The notes below the pieces were generated by a model, which was given only the letters and a program-made list of their open reading frames with translations, was not told the origin of the DNA and searched no databases. This document shows positions 12,501 to 25,400 of a stretch of DNA of 64,000 nt, one piece after another. How positions within the stretch are numbered: the stretch's first letter is position 1; each line of letters begins with the position of its first letter. Location of the stretch: the NCBI GenBank assembly GCA_003117195.1, contig BDSI01000213.1:1-64000 (forward strand), in the 5' to 3' direction. A program made the position numbers and the translations under genes. The stretch comes from Eudorina sp. 2006-703-Eu-15. Lineage: Eukaryota > Chlorophyta > Chlorophyceae > Chlamydomonadales > Volvocaceae.

Positions 12501-13430
12501 GACTGACTGGCGGACTGACTGGAGGGTACAGCGGATCCCGACATGCGGTGCAGCATCGGATCTTGCGCATGTGAGCGGGGGACGGCGGGATGGAAAGGTG
12601 AGGGCCGAGCAGGGGAGGGGGAAGGGGAGGGGGAGGAAGACAAGAGGCAGTGTGCGGCGTGCAGTCCGCCCCCGCGCACATGGCCAGGTGGAGGTGGCAG
12701 CCCCGCGGGGAAATAATGAAAGGACGTGACAGCACGTGGCAGCATGCGGTCATGTCGCTGGAGAGGCTGTAGTTATGCGTTATGCAAGCACACCTGTCGC
12801 AGCTCGCCGATGAAGACGTTTCGGCGACGGAGGGCGTCCGTCGCGGCCGAGCCCCACTTGCGCGCGACCCCGGCCTCCCGCAGCTGCTCGTACGACTGCA
12901 GCACCGGACCGCTGAAATCCAGCCGCTGCGGGGGAATGGATGCGTTTGCAAAATGGAAGGCGTCACTCACATGTGGTTGTGTGGTAGGGGAGGGGGTTCG
13001 TCAGGACTACGTTATCTAACACCATACGTTTCTTCCCCGTCTCCCCGGCACGTCAACCGAGCCCTGGACAGCGTCAGTATAGCCCCGTGCCAGAAACATT
13101 AATGTAAACCTACGTCATCGTGTCCATGGGCACTGGAGACGGGGCCCGTAAAGCGCATAAACGGATATGGGTCACAGAAGTTGCTCGTCCACTCGATTGC
13201 GTTATGAAAGCGCGCACCATGGTTGAAGGCGCCCGTCGCAGGTTGTCACAAGCAGTATTTAAATCTGAATAAAGACTCTGTGCATTTGCAATGGGAGTCG
13301 TCAATTCCGCGCGAATTCGCACAAGTCGAGCGTACGTCCGCGACCGAGGAGCCGTCGACCGAGGAGTTGGATTGAACACTTTGTTACGAATAAACGTGTT
13401 GCAGCCGGAGGCCATCCTATGCGTGTTCAT
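9583..13430 (-). CDS. Chloroplast FtsH-like membrane metalloprotease homologue without AAA domain
   Basis: Matches the plant family containing VIR3/ENA-type proteins, annotated as FtsH-like but lacking the ATPase. Exons: 13430-13218, 12925-12794, 12328-12253, 11556-11384, 10811-10686, 10246-10151, 9825-9583; all phases fit, 352 residues. Exon 1 is basic and Ser/Thr-rich, as expected of a transit peptide (ATG at 13430 or 13415). The order then follows the family: LDFSGPVLQSYEQL; RRRNVFIGELRQVGIKNP; AIPSVRNDAAFLFSVVG; two hydrophobic segments around AGQLPGDWGFFSSYLIGG; HEAAHFLLGYLLGVPVTGYS; TLALVAVAGMAAEGRDYDE; GQTADLFDLQRLLLR; and a C-terminal helix region ending in VAECVQAIEG. The HExxH zinc motif is intact at ~204-208, so catalysis is possible though unproven. 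It is divergent from the TMEM135-like gene, with ~290 bp between start codons. Exon 1 is the least certain exon: it rests on length, composition and phase. Confidence 0.87.
12004..12075. repeat. 26-bp tandem repeat in intron 3 of the FtsH-like gene
   Basis: Nearly three copies of a 26-bp unit carrying gcggccgcaccgtg and ggaatgcaccc; the third copy diverges after accgtg. Confidence 0.85.
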
Positions 13431-13716
13431 GGTATCTGATGGATAGTTAGCTGGTGCAGCTGTCCGGGATTGGTATGCAAGTCTTGATGCGGACTCAGAT
13501 CCCTATACGTTAATCACGACACGACGGGGGCAACCATTCATCTGTAGTTTTGCGCTACCTTCTTGGCCTGACCTCTGACATGGGATTGCCGTACCATGTC
13601 GTGAAGCAGGCTTTTTTGTTGCTGGGCGACTCACTCGCCAATAATATTCTTTTGTAAATGTATAGTTTCATAATATATTTTCAGTGACCAATTTTTCAAT
13701 ACGTATTGTTCCGGGC
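13431..13716. promoter_or_regulatory. Shared divergent upstream region, FtsH-like / TMEM135-like
   Basis: 286 bp between two divergent start codons, AT-richer than the coding flanks (for example 13635-13700). It must carry both 5' UTRs and probably both promoters. No specific box can be assigned. Confidence 0.45.
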
Positions 13717-16700
13717 ATGATGCGTCACGACGTTGAAAACCATGAGCATCATTACAGGCCTCGGCACAGAGAGCTTGGCAACGCAGACAATGAACCCGGA
13801 TTCAGTGAACGGACTGTGTTTGAAGAGTTGGAGTTTCTCGCCAGGACGCCGGAATTGAGGCGCGCATGGGACCGTGTGCGGACGGCCGCGATTCGCGGGG
13901 CAGCTGCAGGCGTCCTCATCAAGGGTGGACTTCATACGCTTACATTTATCATGTACCTTCTGTCTCGAATTCGCGGGAAGGGTCGGCAACGCGTCACCAC
14001 CTTAGCGGACGTGCTCCGCGACACAGTGCTGCACACCTGCTTCCTTGCGGCCCTGGGCTCTTCATACACCGCCGTGGACGAAGGCATTGCCCTCGCCTTT
14101 GGCAAATCCAGGTCGGCGTGCACTTCATTTTGCGCCGCTGTGCTACAACAGGGCCACGCAAAACCTGCAGCGGCGTTCCCGGGGGAGGTTGGGGAGTGGG
14201 TTGCCTGGCCCGACCCGCTCAACTTACTGTCCCCAAGCCCCTCACGGCCGCCACCCCGCACTTCAAAGACATGCGACCCTAGAATTCCTGTAAACGCTCG
14301 CATCACCGCCTCCGCCCCCGCGCAGCACCACCGCCGAAACGCTGTTTGACTCCGCCTGCAGGACACCAGAGCCGTCCGTCCGTTTGCTTCACGTCTGGTC
14401 GGGCGGGGCCTGCTTATCACCCTCCCATCCGGCCCTTCTGTCCGTTCCGCACCCCGCAGAACCCAGCGGTGGCGCGCGCTGGTGGCCGGTCTGGTCGCCG
14501 GGCAGTCCCTCCGAATCACGGGGTGAGAGCCAACGGCTGCGGCCGGGCACCCACACACCGCGGTGCCCCCCCTTGAGCTACTTGGTGCAGTCAGGGCTTG
14601 CCGCTCGGTCTGTAGCGCACGTCATAAGCAACAGGGGTGTCCGGGCGCCGTTTCAACACGGTGGCTGTGAAGAGGATGCGGGGTGGGGGGTGGGGGTATG
14701 GGCACTGGGCGCGTGAAGGCCGTGCCGCCGTGCCGCACGGCGGCGCGCCTCAGCGACAGGGATGGATGCCCATCCCCCTGTTGTCGATTGGACACCGGCA
14801 ATATCAGCGGCTGCCTCGACTGCGGCGCCCGGCATGGAAGGGACGCGCAGGGACGGGAACCTCACCCACCAACCACAAGCCCATTGGAGTACCACCTGTC
14901 GGACCCATCCGGGTGCACAATGGAGGCAAACGGACAATTATATTACATGTCATTCGGGGACAAGGCTCTTAATTGTCGCCCCGTTGTAATGGTAATGGAA
15001 GCCATATGTCTCCTGGATGCGAAGCGCGGGGACGGCTCCGCGGATGGTTCCCCGTGCTTGCCTGTGGGCAGGCTAAATTTGGACTCACCGCTGCATTCGT
15101 CTGTCTCTCCCCCTCTCCCCCTCTCTCTGTCTCCAAATGGCCCCCCCTCGTTTGACGTGGTCCCGCAGCGCCAACCGGCGGCACTACAGCCTGGCCACGT
15201 ACATCTTGTTGCGGGGGCTCACACTGCTGGTGCGGACCGGCAACAAACCCAGGTGGGTGCAGGCGGGATTGCGCCCCGGCGTGGGCCCGTGCGTTGGAAG
15301 AGGCAGGGATGGGAGGAAAAAGGAAAGCAAACCCCAGAAACGAACCCGGACGCATCCGGGGATGGGAAGGAGCTCTGCGGCGTGGAGAGGGTGGGCCGGG
15401 CGCCGAGCAACTGGAGGGGTGTTGGCATCGGGTAATACCTAAAGGTTGCAGGTTTCCAAGACAGGCAGCTGATGCAAGGCGACCAAGCGACCTTGATGGT
15501 ACTGTGTGGGTGGACCTTGATGGTACTGGTTGGGTGGACCCGATGTCGTGTCCACCTTTGTGCTTTCACCACGCACCTTAACCAGCTGGGAGCGGCCGAC
15601 GGACGGAACCCAAATGCCATTGTGGGGGCCTGCTCGGCGGCATGTTACACCTCGGCACTGGGAAGCTCAGGACCTCATGTAGGGGGTAACAGGCACTGAT
15701 GGAATGGTTCCAACCCATCGACGGCTTACATGCCGTCAGTATGGAGACCCGGATCGGTGCCAGTGTTTGGACGCCGCCTCCCGCGCTCTCATGACCCCTC
15801 CCAAAGTGGGCAACGCACCCGTGTTTTCGGCGGTAACGCTGCGGCGGGGGCCACGCGTGCGGTTGTTCGGGTCCGCAACACGCACGGTTGCGCGCATTCA
15901 TATCGAGCGACAGGCCCCTGCGGTAGAATCAAGGTCCACAATCCTCTGTGGGTATTTGTTGCAGCTTACATTATATCCGCTCGCTGGCTGCTCGCCTTGT
16001 GTCGTGAACGAAAGCGACGTCGTTTCGAACCGATAACATCCCTGTGCGTGTGTAAAAAAGAGAACTGAGCCGCGAGATCCCTGTGCGTGTGTGTGTGTGT
16101 TTTGTTGGGGGTGATCGGCGGGCCGGGGGGGGTGCATCGTGTTATGCAAAGGGCATGGCATTGCTCAACGGCTGATTGTACGCACAACTCCTCCCGTCGT
16201 GCTCACCCTTTGTTCAACCTCGGTTCTCCTGCACCCCCACCCACCCGCCCACCCACCCACCCACCCACCCACCTTCCCCGCCTGCCCCAGCGCCCCGCCC
16301 GCGCTGCGCGCGCTGCTCCAGCCGACCCGCATGCAGCACGGTGACACGTTGCTGATGTGCGTGGCCGCCAGTCAGATCCTCTACTCGTTCATTATGGCGC
16401 CCTCCACACTGCCGCCCACCTACGTCCGGTTCATCACCCGCATGGGAGGAAAGGATCCCTACGTGTGGGCGGCGATACGGGTGAGGGCAGGGCGGGGGCC
16501 AGTCGGGAAGTCGGGGCGGGGCAGGGCAGGGCAGGCCGTGGGGTGCAAGGCCGGGCTTTGGCCACGGTTGGTGGAAAGCAGCAGGAAAGGGGCCTCGCTG
16601 TTTGATGAATGACGTTAGGGGCTGGGGCAGGGCACAGCTGCTGCACCGACGTTACCCAGATGGATGGTTGAAGACGTGCCAGGAGGACGGCGGAGTACTG

Positions 16701-19700
16701 GGTTTGTAAGCGCGCGGAAATGCGGGAAGACGAGGTCAGGAGGTCACAGAGGTAGGGCCCAGCAAGGCGTTGATGTGGGTCGAGGCGCGGGGCCCTCGAA
16801 TGCTCTCCCCTGGGTGGGCAGGTGGGAGCCAGGCAGCCCCGATGTCTTTTTAAAACCGATCATGAGCTTTCCTTTCTTCTCCGAATGACGATCGTCAGGG
16901 CCGCCTTGTGCACCCAATAACGTAAAACTGCGGAAGGGGGAGGAGCCTTCCAGGTCTGTCGACGGCAATGCACGAAGACGGTCGCGCGGCGACGACGGAC
17001 CGGACTCGGAGGACCCCCAACCTGCGTGTCACACCGCATCACATCGCCTGTGGCGGCCCTGTGACAGCCCTGTGACAGCCGCTGTGACGACCCCTGTGAC
17101 AGCCCTGTAGCGGCCGCTGTGTCCACACCCCTCCCCCGCAGTTTGAAATGTTTACCAATTTCCTAAACCCCCCGCCCCCGCAGGAACACGCGATGCGGAA
17201 CTCGCTGGGTCTGGCCCCGGGGCCCCTGCGCGCGCTCCAGGGGACGCCCCTGGCCTACCTGAACGCGCGGCCCGGCCGCCTGCGCCCCACCCCCTGCGAC
17301 TTTTTCCACCCGGGGCAGAACTGTGTGTCACACGCGGCGGCGACGTTGCCGCAGGTGGGCACCCCGAGGGCGGCTGGGGACTGAGGGACTGCAATCGGGG
17401 GTGGCTAGGGGTTGGGTGTCTGGGAGGTCACAATTCCGGTTGGTTAGGTTGGGGAGGGAGGGTTAAGAAACAAAAGAAAACCCAAACCCAGAACCACCCG
17501 ACCAGGAGGATTTATGGTACATCAAAGGGTCCTGATTGGGCATGGCTCTGACCGCAGACAGCCAATCCTGCTCCGACGCCATGAATCCGTACTATGTGCT
17601 CTTTTGTGTGTGCTTAGCAGGGAGAACCCCTCGCATGTTTAGCAAGAAAGAGTATGGGGGTAGTGGTGGTGGCGTTGATGATGGTGCAGCGGCTTCCCAC
17701 AAAGCTTCTCGTATTTTACGCGGCCTGGGAGCTCGAGCGTGGAACGAATCACGAATGTTGGGGTGGGATGGGATGGGACGGGACGAGTCTTCCCGACGAA
17801 GTACCTTTTGCGGCGGATTGGTCTAAAGCGGTGGGTCGAGCGGTGCGTCGTCGACCGCTGGCCCACCACCTCAACCTCACCCGGGTGTGACGGCCACCCT
17901 TGACTGCTGCCCGCACCCCTGCGGCACCCCTTGCATGGCGCCGCCGGTGGTGGCGCGGCTTCTTTGCTTTCGCTTGCTTTTCCTCCTTTGCCTTGCAGGA
18001 ACCGGTAATTATCGTTGGTCAGTATTTGTCGCCGGGCTGGGTGTGTCTGGGCTGCTTCTTTTTAACCCCTGCGGCAAACCTACGAACGATCCCCCTTCAC
18101 AGGGCACTCCTGGCGGGTTGCCCCACATCGTCGCCCCTTCCTGCACCCCTCGTCGCATCCAATTTCCCGTCTTGTGACTTGGTGTGGGCTCGTCTGTATG
18201 TGCCTGGGCTTGCGGTGCTCCCCCATCCCCGCTCCCCCACCCCCGTTCCCGTACCTCGTTTCGTGTATCTCTTCACCGCCGCAGGCGTACGGCGCTGCGC
18301 TGACCGTGTACGTGCCCTTCTACCTGGTGTCGAGTGTGCTCGTCCACCGTACGGGTCTGCTGGCCCAACCCCGGCACCTGCTGCCGAAGATGGCTGTGGC
18401 GGTGCTGCGCTCCTCGCTGTTCCTGTCGGCCTACATCGCCACGGCGTTTGCGGGTGGGTGGCTGGGTGCGAGGGAGGGATGGGGGGTTGGGGACGGGGTG
18501 GGTGTGGAGCGGGGTGCGCGTCTGTGAGTGGCTGGGTGTTTCCAATTCCCCCCTCTTCCTACCAATTTCCAATAACCCCCCTCGCACCGATTTCCTGTAC
18601 CCCTCCCTCCGCGGGGCGCACCCTCGTCCAGGCGCCTGCACGGGCTTCTGCGTGAGCGGCAGCAACACGGGCGCCATCATCGCCGGCAGCGTGTGGGCGG
18701 GCGGCCTGGCCACGCTGGTGGAGAAGAAGAGCCGCCGCATGGAGCTGGCCATGTACTGCGCGGCCAGGGCGCTGGAGGCCTTCATACGGTGGGGCGGGTG
18801 GGGGGCTGTTATACGGTGGGGCGGGTGGGGGGCTGTTTGAGGCAGGGCCGAAGAGGCAGGGGAAGCAAAAGGGGGGTGCGTACGGCATTACTACCCATTG
18901 CGTGTGACCGGATGCGCACGTGGCCCACGGGGCTGACTGACGTGAACCGGCGGGGCCGAGCTGTGGCTGTGGCTGCAGCTCGAGCTCGAGGCGGCATGGG
19001 ACACGGCATCGTGCTCACGTTTGCCGGCTTCACGTGGGGAGCTGAAGGGTCTTGTGGGGGTGGTTTGGTCCCACCCTCCGTGGGGCAGCTTCAACGCAAA
19101 GACCTGCTCTGCGGTGACCCGGATCAGCATACGGCCCTTCTCTGACCCGTACTAGATCCGTACACATTATATATGTTTACCCTATATGAGATTCAGATCT
19201 TAGGTACCGTTCTTGAAACCGCGCTTGCCCACTCAGTCACCCACCTCTCTTAACTTCCGTGGCGCGCGGTGCAGGTGCTGCTGGCTGTGGGGCTCGGACG
19301 CCAGCGCCGCAGCCGCCCGCCGGGGGTCCGCCGCCCTGCCGCCAAGGGCAGCCGCGCTGGCGCTGCGGGGCCGCCCGGGCGGCGGCGGCGCCGCCGCCGC
19401 CGCAGCGGGCGAATCCGTGATGGCGGCGGCCGGCGGCGGCGGTGCGGGTGCGGGTGTGCGCGGGGCCCTGCGGCTGGACGTGTTGATGTTCAGTCTGGGG
19501 TGCGGGGCCATCATGCACTGCTACAGCGACTCGTGCGGGGAGCACCGGGACGTGTTCAGGTCCAAGTACCTCAATGTGCTGGACTTCATCTTCGGGAACG
19601 AGGGTGGGTGGGTGGGTGGGTGGGTGGGTGGGTGGGTGGGTGGGTTTCGCCGGGATGGAGATTTATGACGGATGCAGTGGGAGCACGTCCTGGCCGAATC

Positions 19701-22404
19701 GAACCGGCCCGGCCCTGTTGTGAACTGTTCAGCAACGACAACGGCAAAGACAGCACGCCAAGGGACGCGAACATGAGAGACCCTAACAGCAGGAGGCAGG
19801 GCACGATGGGAGGGTGCTGTGCGGTTGGCGAGGGGCCCGCCAGACCCAATCCTGTTTCCGGTGTGACCTGCACCCCAAGGACCTGCACCCCAAGGACCTG
19901 CACCCCAAGGACCTGCCATGTCACGCACTCCTGTTCTGCCTGCCTACGAAACCCACACGCACGCACACCCGTGACCCGTCCCTCCCGTGCGCGCAGGTGT
20001 GCAGCAGGGCAGCATCTCCCACGTGCCCACCAACCTGGAGCTGGTCAGCTCCGTGAGCCGCCGCCTGAGGACCATGTCCCTCGGGGTCCTGTCCTCGGGC
20101 GACTACACCGCCGGCACCTCGCCCCTGCCCAGGTCCCTGGCGCATTCCCAGGCCGACGGCCTCAGCCTCACAAGCCCCGGCGGCGGCGGCGGCGCCGCCG
20201 CCGCCGGCGGCGAGTCGAGCTACAGCGGCGTAGGTCATAACCACCACGGCGGCCACGGCTACACCCGCTACCTGCAGCTGCAGCAGCAGCGCCACAACCA
20301 GCGGCACCCTCCGACGGCGCTGCCGGCAGGCGCGGGCGGGAACGGCGGCAGTAGCAGCTGGCTGATGGAGCGCGGTGCCGGCGGACAGGAGGGGCGGTTG
20401 CGGGGCTCGCAGTCGTCTTGCGCGGCACGGGCGGAGGCCGGCGGCAGCGGCGGCGCGGCGACCCGGTGGCCAATGCCGCCGCCGGTGTCGATGCCGGGGA
20501 CGTCGTACAGCCGCGGCGGGAGCAACTCCACAATCTCCACGACGCCTGCTGCGCGCGACGGGGTGGCGGCGGCGGCGGCGGCAGCGGAAAATGAGACGGC
20601 GGGGGTGGTTCGTGAGGCTGCGGCGCGGCTGGAGGGCGTGCAGCATCCGCGGGCCGTCTCCGCACCGGTGGCGATAGCCGCACCTTGGACTGCGGTGACG
20701 GTGGCTGCTGCGGGGGCGGCGGCGGCCACGGGGGCGGCGGTGCCGAAACCGGGACGCGGCGTCGCGGGCAGCAGCAGCCACAGCAGCGGTGAGTGGGAGG
20801 ATGTGTGGGCCGCCACGGCGAACTCGGCCGCCTCTCCTGCCGGCGCAACGGCCGCATTGTCGTTGCCGGCGGCTGCAAACGGCTACGCGGTCGCGGCGGC
20901 GCCCGCCGCCGCCTCCGGCTCCGCCGTGCCGTACAGTACTTCATCCGGGCCCATGATGACAGCTGTCGCAAGCTCGGTACGGCGCAGTCCGTTCTCCAGG
21001 TCACCGACCCATGGGTCATTGTTGTCGCTGGGCGCGCCGGCGGTCGACGCGGCGGGGTCCGCGCCGGCACAGGGCGCGCTGGGCTGGGCGGCGCGGCTCG
21101 TGACGGGCGCGTTTCACCTCGCCGGCGGCGGCAGCGGCGGCGGCAGTGCCGCCGCCGCCGCCGCCACCACCGCAAAGGCGGCGCCGTCGCTGTCTCAGTC
21201 CCGCTCGGAGCGGATCGTCGCCGCCGCCGCCGCCGCGTCGGAGGCAGGCGACCGGCGTGAGCACGGCGGCCGCGGCGGCTTGGGCTTCGGCCGTCGTAAC
21301 AACAGCATGCGCCGCATCAGCACTGCGCCCCACGGGCTGCAGCACTCGGCCAAGGCGCTGCTGCTGCTGTCCGACCCGGCCACGGAGCACTGCGGCCACG
21401 GACGCAGTAGCTACCAGGAGTTGCAGCTGCTGAGCGGCGGCGGCGCGATTGCGGCGGCCGCCGCTGTTCTCGGGGCCGCAGGCGCGAGCAACGGCGGCGG
21501 CGCCGCCGCGGACGACGATGACGCGAACGCGCCGCCATCGCCGGCGTCATCTTCGTCGACGGCGGCGGAGGCCGCGGCGGCGCTGTTCCCCGTCGGGTCG
21601 CCGACGTCGCCGCCGCGCGGCGCGGCGGCGGCGGCGACGGCCGCGGTGCGGCACGGCGACGCCGGCGGTTCGCCGACGTCGCCGACGGGCCGCCGCGCGT
21701 CGGCGCCGTCACGTGTGCGTCCGGTGCCGGTTCCGAACGCCGCCAGCCGGACGCCCGCCTTCCGACCGCGACCGCCCATCTGCCCCAGCGCCCTCACGGC
21801 CGCCGTTGCCGCCGCCGGCATCGGTGCCCGCGCCACCTCCTCCCCGTCGGACTCGCTGCCCGCGGGCGGGAGCTCGCTGCCCAGCCGCTACCCCGGCGGC
21901 GGTGGCGGCGGCGGCGGCAGCAGCCTCGGGTCGAGCTTGAACCGCCTGACAGACGGCGCCAACCCACGCTCCACCACCACTACCAACACCACCGCCACCG
22001 CCGGTGTCGCGATCAAGTCCGCCAACGCCGCCTTTATCAGCATCACCGGCAGCAATCGCGCCGGCAGCGGCAGGAGCAGCGCCGGCGGCGCCGCCGACGG
22101 CGCGACGGCCGCCGGCAGCCCAGTCACCTTCGAGCTGCACGGCGCGCTGAGCCACCCCAGCCCGGTGCCGCAGGCGCCCATATGGCCGCGACTGAGCCTG
22201 GATGCCTCCCACGGGGGGCCCAACCTGTGCTGGTCGGCGCCGGAGGCGCGTGAAGGCGTGCTGGCGGCGGCCCTGGCGGCGGAGGATGGGGTGGCGGGCA
22301 CCCGCGGGGGGGAGCAGCTTGCGGATGAGCGGACGGCGACCCGGGTGTTGGAACTGGAACTGGAAGTGGAGCTGGAGGCCGAGGAGGGAGGGGCGCCGCA
22401 GTAG
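13717..22404 (+). CDS. TMEM135: TMEM135-like membrane protein with ~800-residue low-complexity C-terminal extension
   Basis: Homologue of TMEM135/PMP52 (Tim17/Pmp24-related), an organelle membrane protein linked in animals to peroxisomes and mitochondrial dynamics. Exons: 13717-14111, 14460-14522, 15169-15252, 16291-16480, 17184-17354, 18285-18453, 18632-18788, 19275-19603, 19997-22404. Every junction keeps phase; 1321 residues. Core blocks: RVRTAAIRGAAAGVLIKGGL (~50-75), RWRALVAGLVAGQSLRITG, HYSLATYILLRGLTLLVRTG, HGDTLLMCVAASQILYSFIM with SLPPTYVRFI, a CDFFHPG region (~285), ALTVYVPFYLVSS, LATLVEKKSRRMELAMYC (~390-400) and RLDVLMFSLGCGAIMHCY (~480). The core ends near residue 520. Exon 9 then encodes ~800 residues rich in Ala, Gly, Ser and Pro, ending in an acidic Glu/Leu run. 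Exon 8 also has an Ala/Gly-rich insert before the last membrane segment. ATG 13717 is followed by another at 13720. An earlier in-frame acceptor at exon 5 would add FEMFTNFLNPPPPQ. Confidence 0.9.
18784..18837 (+). repeat. 27-bp tandem duplication across a 5' splice site
   Basis: Two 27-bp copies beginning atacggtggggcgggtgggg. Each copy contains the exon 7 donor context atacg/gtgggg of the TMEM135-like gene, so two equivalent donors lie 27 nt (nine codons) apart. Confidence 0.85.
19601..19646. repeat. (GGGT)n microsatellite at the intron 8 donor
   Basis: About eleven GGGT/GGTG units begin inside the donor gtgggt of TMEM135-like exon 8. G-quadruplex potential lies on the sense strand. Confidence 0.85.
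19866..19916. repeat. 15-bp tandem repeat in intron 8
   Basis: Three copies of acctgcaccccaagg followed by a partial unit, in the last intron of the TMEM135-like gene. Confidence 0.85.
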
Positions 22405-25400
22405 GGGGTGGGGTGGGGTGGCGGTACAACTAAGGGACTAGATATGGCGGCGGATGGTGGTGGTGGTGATGGTGGCGGTGATGAGGTTCATCGGTTACCA
22501 TGAACGCGAGGGGCGGCAGGGGATTAAATAGGAAAGCCAAACCCAGAAACGAACCGAGGGGAGGGGAGGGGAGGGGCCGTCTTGCTTGACGTACGGGGCG
22601 GGGCCGTAGGGTGAGGATCGGCATAGGCGGCCGGGAGCTGCCCGCGGCAGGAGGGGAACCCCGCCGAGGCGCCGGGCGGGTGCAGTCGGCTGTTGGCGTG
22701 CGCGTTGCCCGGCCACGTTGTGGCTTGGAGTGATGGTGGTAGTGGTGGTGAGGCGGTGGTGGTGGTGGTGGTGGTGGTGCAGTGGCGAAGATGGAGGGGT
22801 GCGGTGGGTACACCTCTGGGCTTGAGTGTACCGAAACGCGACGTGTCAGATGGGGTTGGCAAGCGGGTGGGCCCATTCCAAGAGTGTCTCGGGTCCTCCA
22901 GGGACACACGAAAAGGGGGAGAGGGGGGAGAGGGGAGGGGACAGCATGTCTTGGCTGTCAAGAGGGGGGGACAGCATTCGGACCGTGGGAGCGCACTCAG
23001 CAATCCCATGCCGTGTTGACGACATGCAATTGAACCCAACCTGCTGCTGCGGGTCTCAAGTATCGTATGGCGGGGCAGGGGAATCAAGGGAGCTAAACCT
23101 TCCCAGATACACCCCGCCCGGCGAACATTACCTCCGGGGTGTGGGTCCGCCTGGGCTGGAAGGCGCGCCCGCTGCGGCCCCTCGGGTGGGGTCCGAGGCC
23201 AGCCCTGGAGCGACCTGTCCGGGGCAGGGAACCACAGCAAGCGACCTATGGGTCGACGTTGTTGTTGTTGACATGGTGCGGCGGCGTGTGCCAGGCGTGT
23301 TCCTGTCCCTGTACATTATTATATATCGGGACAAGTACCTGTGCGTTGAGTGCAGCTGTCTGCGCAACTGTGTGTGCCCAGCGAGGAAACGTTACCCACT
23401 GTGTCTTTGTGTGTGGTGGGTGGGTGGGCGGGTGGGTGGGTTGGGGGGCGCGTTTGTGTGTGTTTACTGAGAAGCCCACCCATAACCGCCCAGGCCCGTG
23501 CGTGTGTGCCCAGCTGAGAGTCTGCGGGGTGGGTGTGCTCTGCATGGTAAGAGAAGGACGTACGGCATGTCGTACTCGCGCGCTCTGTATCCCCCGCAGC
23601 CCCGCTAGTCCCGCTTGCGGGCCCCGGTTGTCTACATCCGCGGGGCGGAGTCCGCCGGCTGGCGTACCGTAATATATGCGGACGGGGCGCTGTGTTTGAT
23701 TACCGGGTGCATTTCAACCTGTATGTGTTATATTTCCAAATGACTGACGGGGAGATGCGATGGCGAGGTTGGATTGGAGGCCCGATGATGTGTATGCGCT
23801 TGGGGCGGCACTGGTCGGGGTAGCAAGGCTTTGATAAATGGCACAAACCCATATGTGTATGATGGCCAAAGCGCCTGGGGCTGGCTGCCTGACCTCCCCC
23901 TCCCCCCTTCGTCCCCTCGCCCGCGGTTCCGCACGGGTGTGGTGGGCGTGTACGAAGCGCGCGAGGGCGTCAGTCGGCCTTGCCAAGGCTCATGGCCCAT
24001 GGCCGCCACTGTTTGTTTATTTGGGGGCAGGACCACCAACGGGGCGGGGCCGGGTGGCCGGCGGTAGGGGCAGGGTTCCCCGGCGCTGTGAGCTCCAGCT
24101 CAAGACGTTACGAGGATCTCTGAGAAGAAGAAGAATTACGTCCCGCAACGGCGGACGGAATGTGGATAACTGTCTGTCCGTCTGCCTGTCTGTCTGTCCG
24201 TCTGTTGGTCTGTCCGTTTCTTTGTTTGTTTGTCATAGCGATGACCTTCTTTGTTTGTTTGTCAAGCGGAGGCAAGGGGGGAGGGAGCGGGTGTCGGGGT
24301 GCACTGGCCACGGCCCTTCCTGGACCTGCCATAGTTTCCTTTCGAGTGGGGCGCGTACTGCTGAAAGCGAGGGGCGCTTCGGCGGGTGACGATCCGATCG
24401 AGGCGATCGTTGAGGCGGGTACGGGGACGGCGAGTCGTCGCAGGGGGAGCGTCTGCGAGACAGGTTCGCCCACTTGTCAGGTGTAAGTGGTCAGGCGCGG
24501 TGGGGATTTTTAGTTTCCTCAGGGACGTGGCCGCGGGGGGGGGGCGTCAGGAGCCTGGTGCACGTGCGGCAACGATGGGCTTCTCGCGGGACGGCGCGGA
24601 GGTGACCCGACCTGTCCGGTGGTTGCAGCCAGACCATGCGCCCGCACGCCAAATCACCGATATCGTTGGTGCCCTCGGGTGGGGGTGGGGGTGGGGGTGG
24701 GGAGGGGGGGAGCGAGCCCGCGCTGCGTCCGCCGAGAAGCCGCAGTAGGTCGCGATGCCGTGTCGCCGCTCGACCCACCTGCCGCCCCTGCGAACCTTGG
24801 AAACGGCCGCCCGTGGGTTCCATGCAGCCACCGGGGCTCCGTGTAACCGTTGTAAGGTGGACCCGAGTCCCGACCGGGGCTCAGCGTGAATGTGTTTGGT
24901 TGGCGTTTACCGGGAAGGAGCCAGCGTTCAGGTGTGCTTTCGTTAGCTTGTGGATAGGGTTGTGTCGTGAAGGACAGACAGGCCTCTCCGGGTGTGTTAC
25001 AGGCCGTGGCTATGGCCGTGCTCGATACGCAGAAAGGCATATGAAAGGAGGAGGCCGGGAATGGGAGGGGATGAAAAGAAAAGCAGCGCGGGGGCGGGGG
25101 CCGCCATCCGCACCATACCATATCGCCCATGGGACGCAATTGCGGCCCTTGGGGCAGGGGCCCCTCGCCGTCCCTGAAGTACGTCGACCTAATCCTCACC
25201 CAACCGGATTACGGTACCGGACGCACACTCCAGGAGCACCGATGCCCATTTGGACACCCGCCCCCTGGACCCCAAGCGCCCTCCCGCCCCCGGAGGGGCG
25301 GCACACAGCCGCCACACGGCCGGCCAGCCCTCCCTGCCTACCGGCCCCTCCGGCGCCGCTCCCCCGTAGCCCTCCCCTAACCCTCCGTGAGAGGGCCGCA

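Noticed and set aside
19269..20240. 323-codon Arg-rich open frame
   Set aside because: Out-of-frame reading of exons 8-9 of the TMEM135-like gene; the other frame carries the conserved RLDVLMFSLG block.
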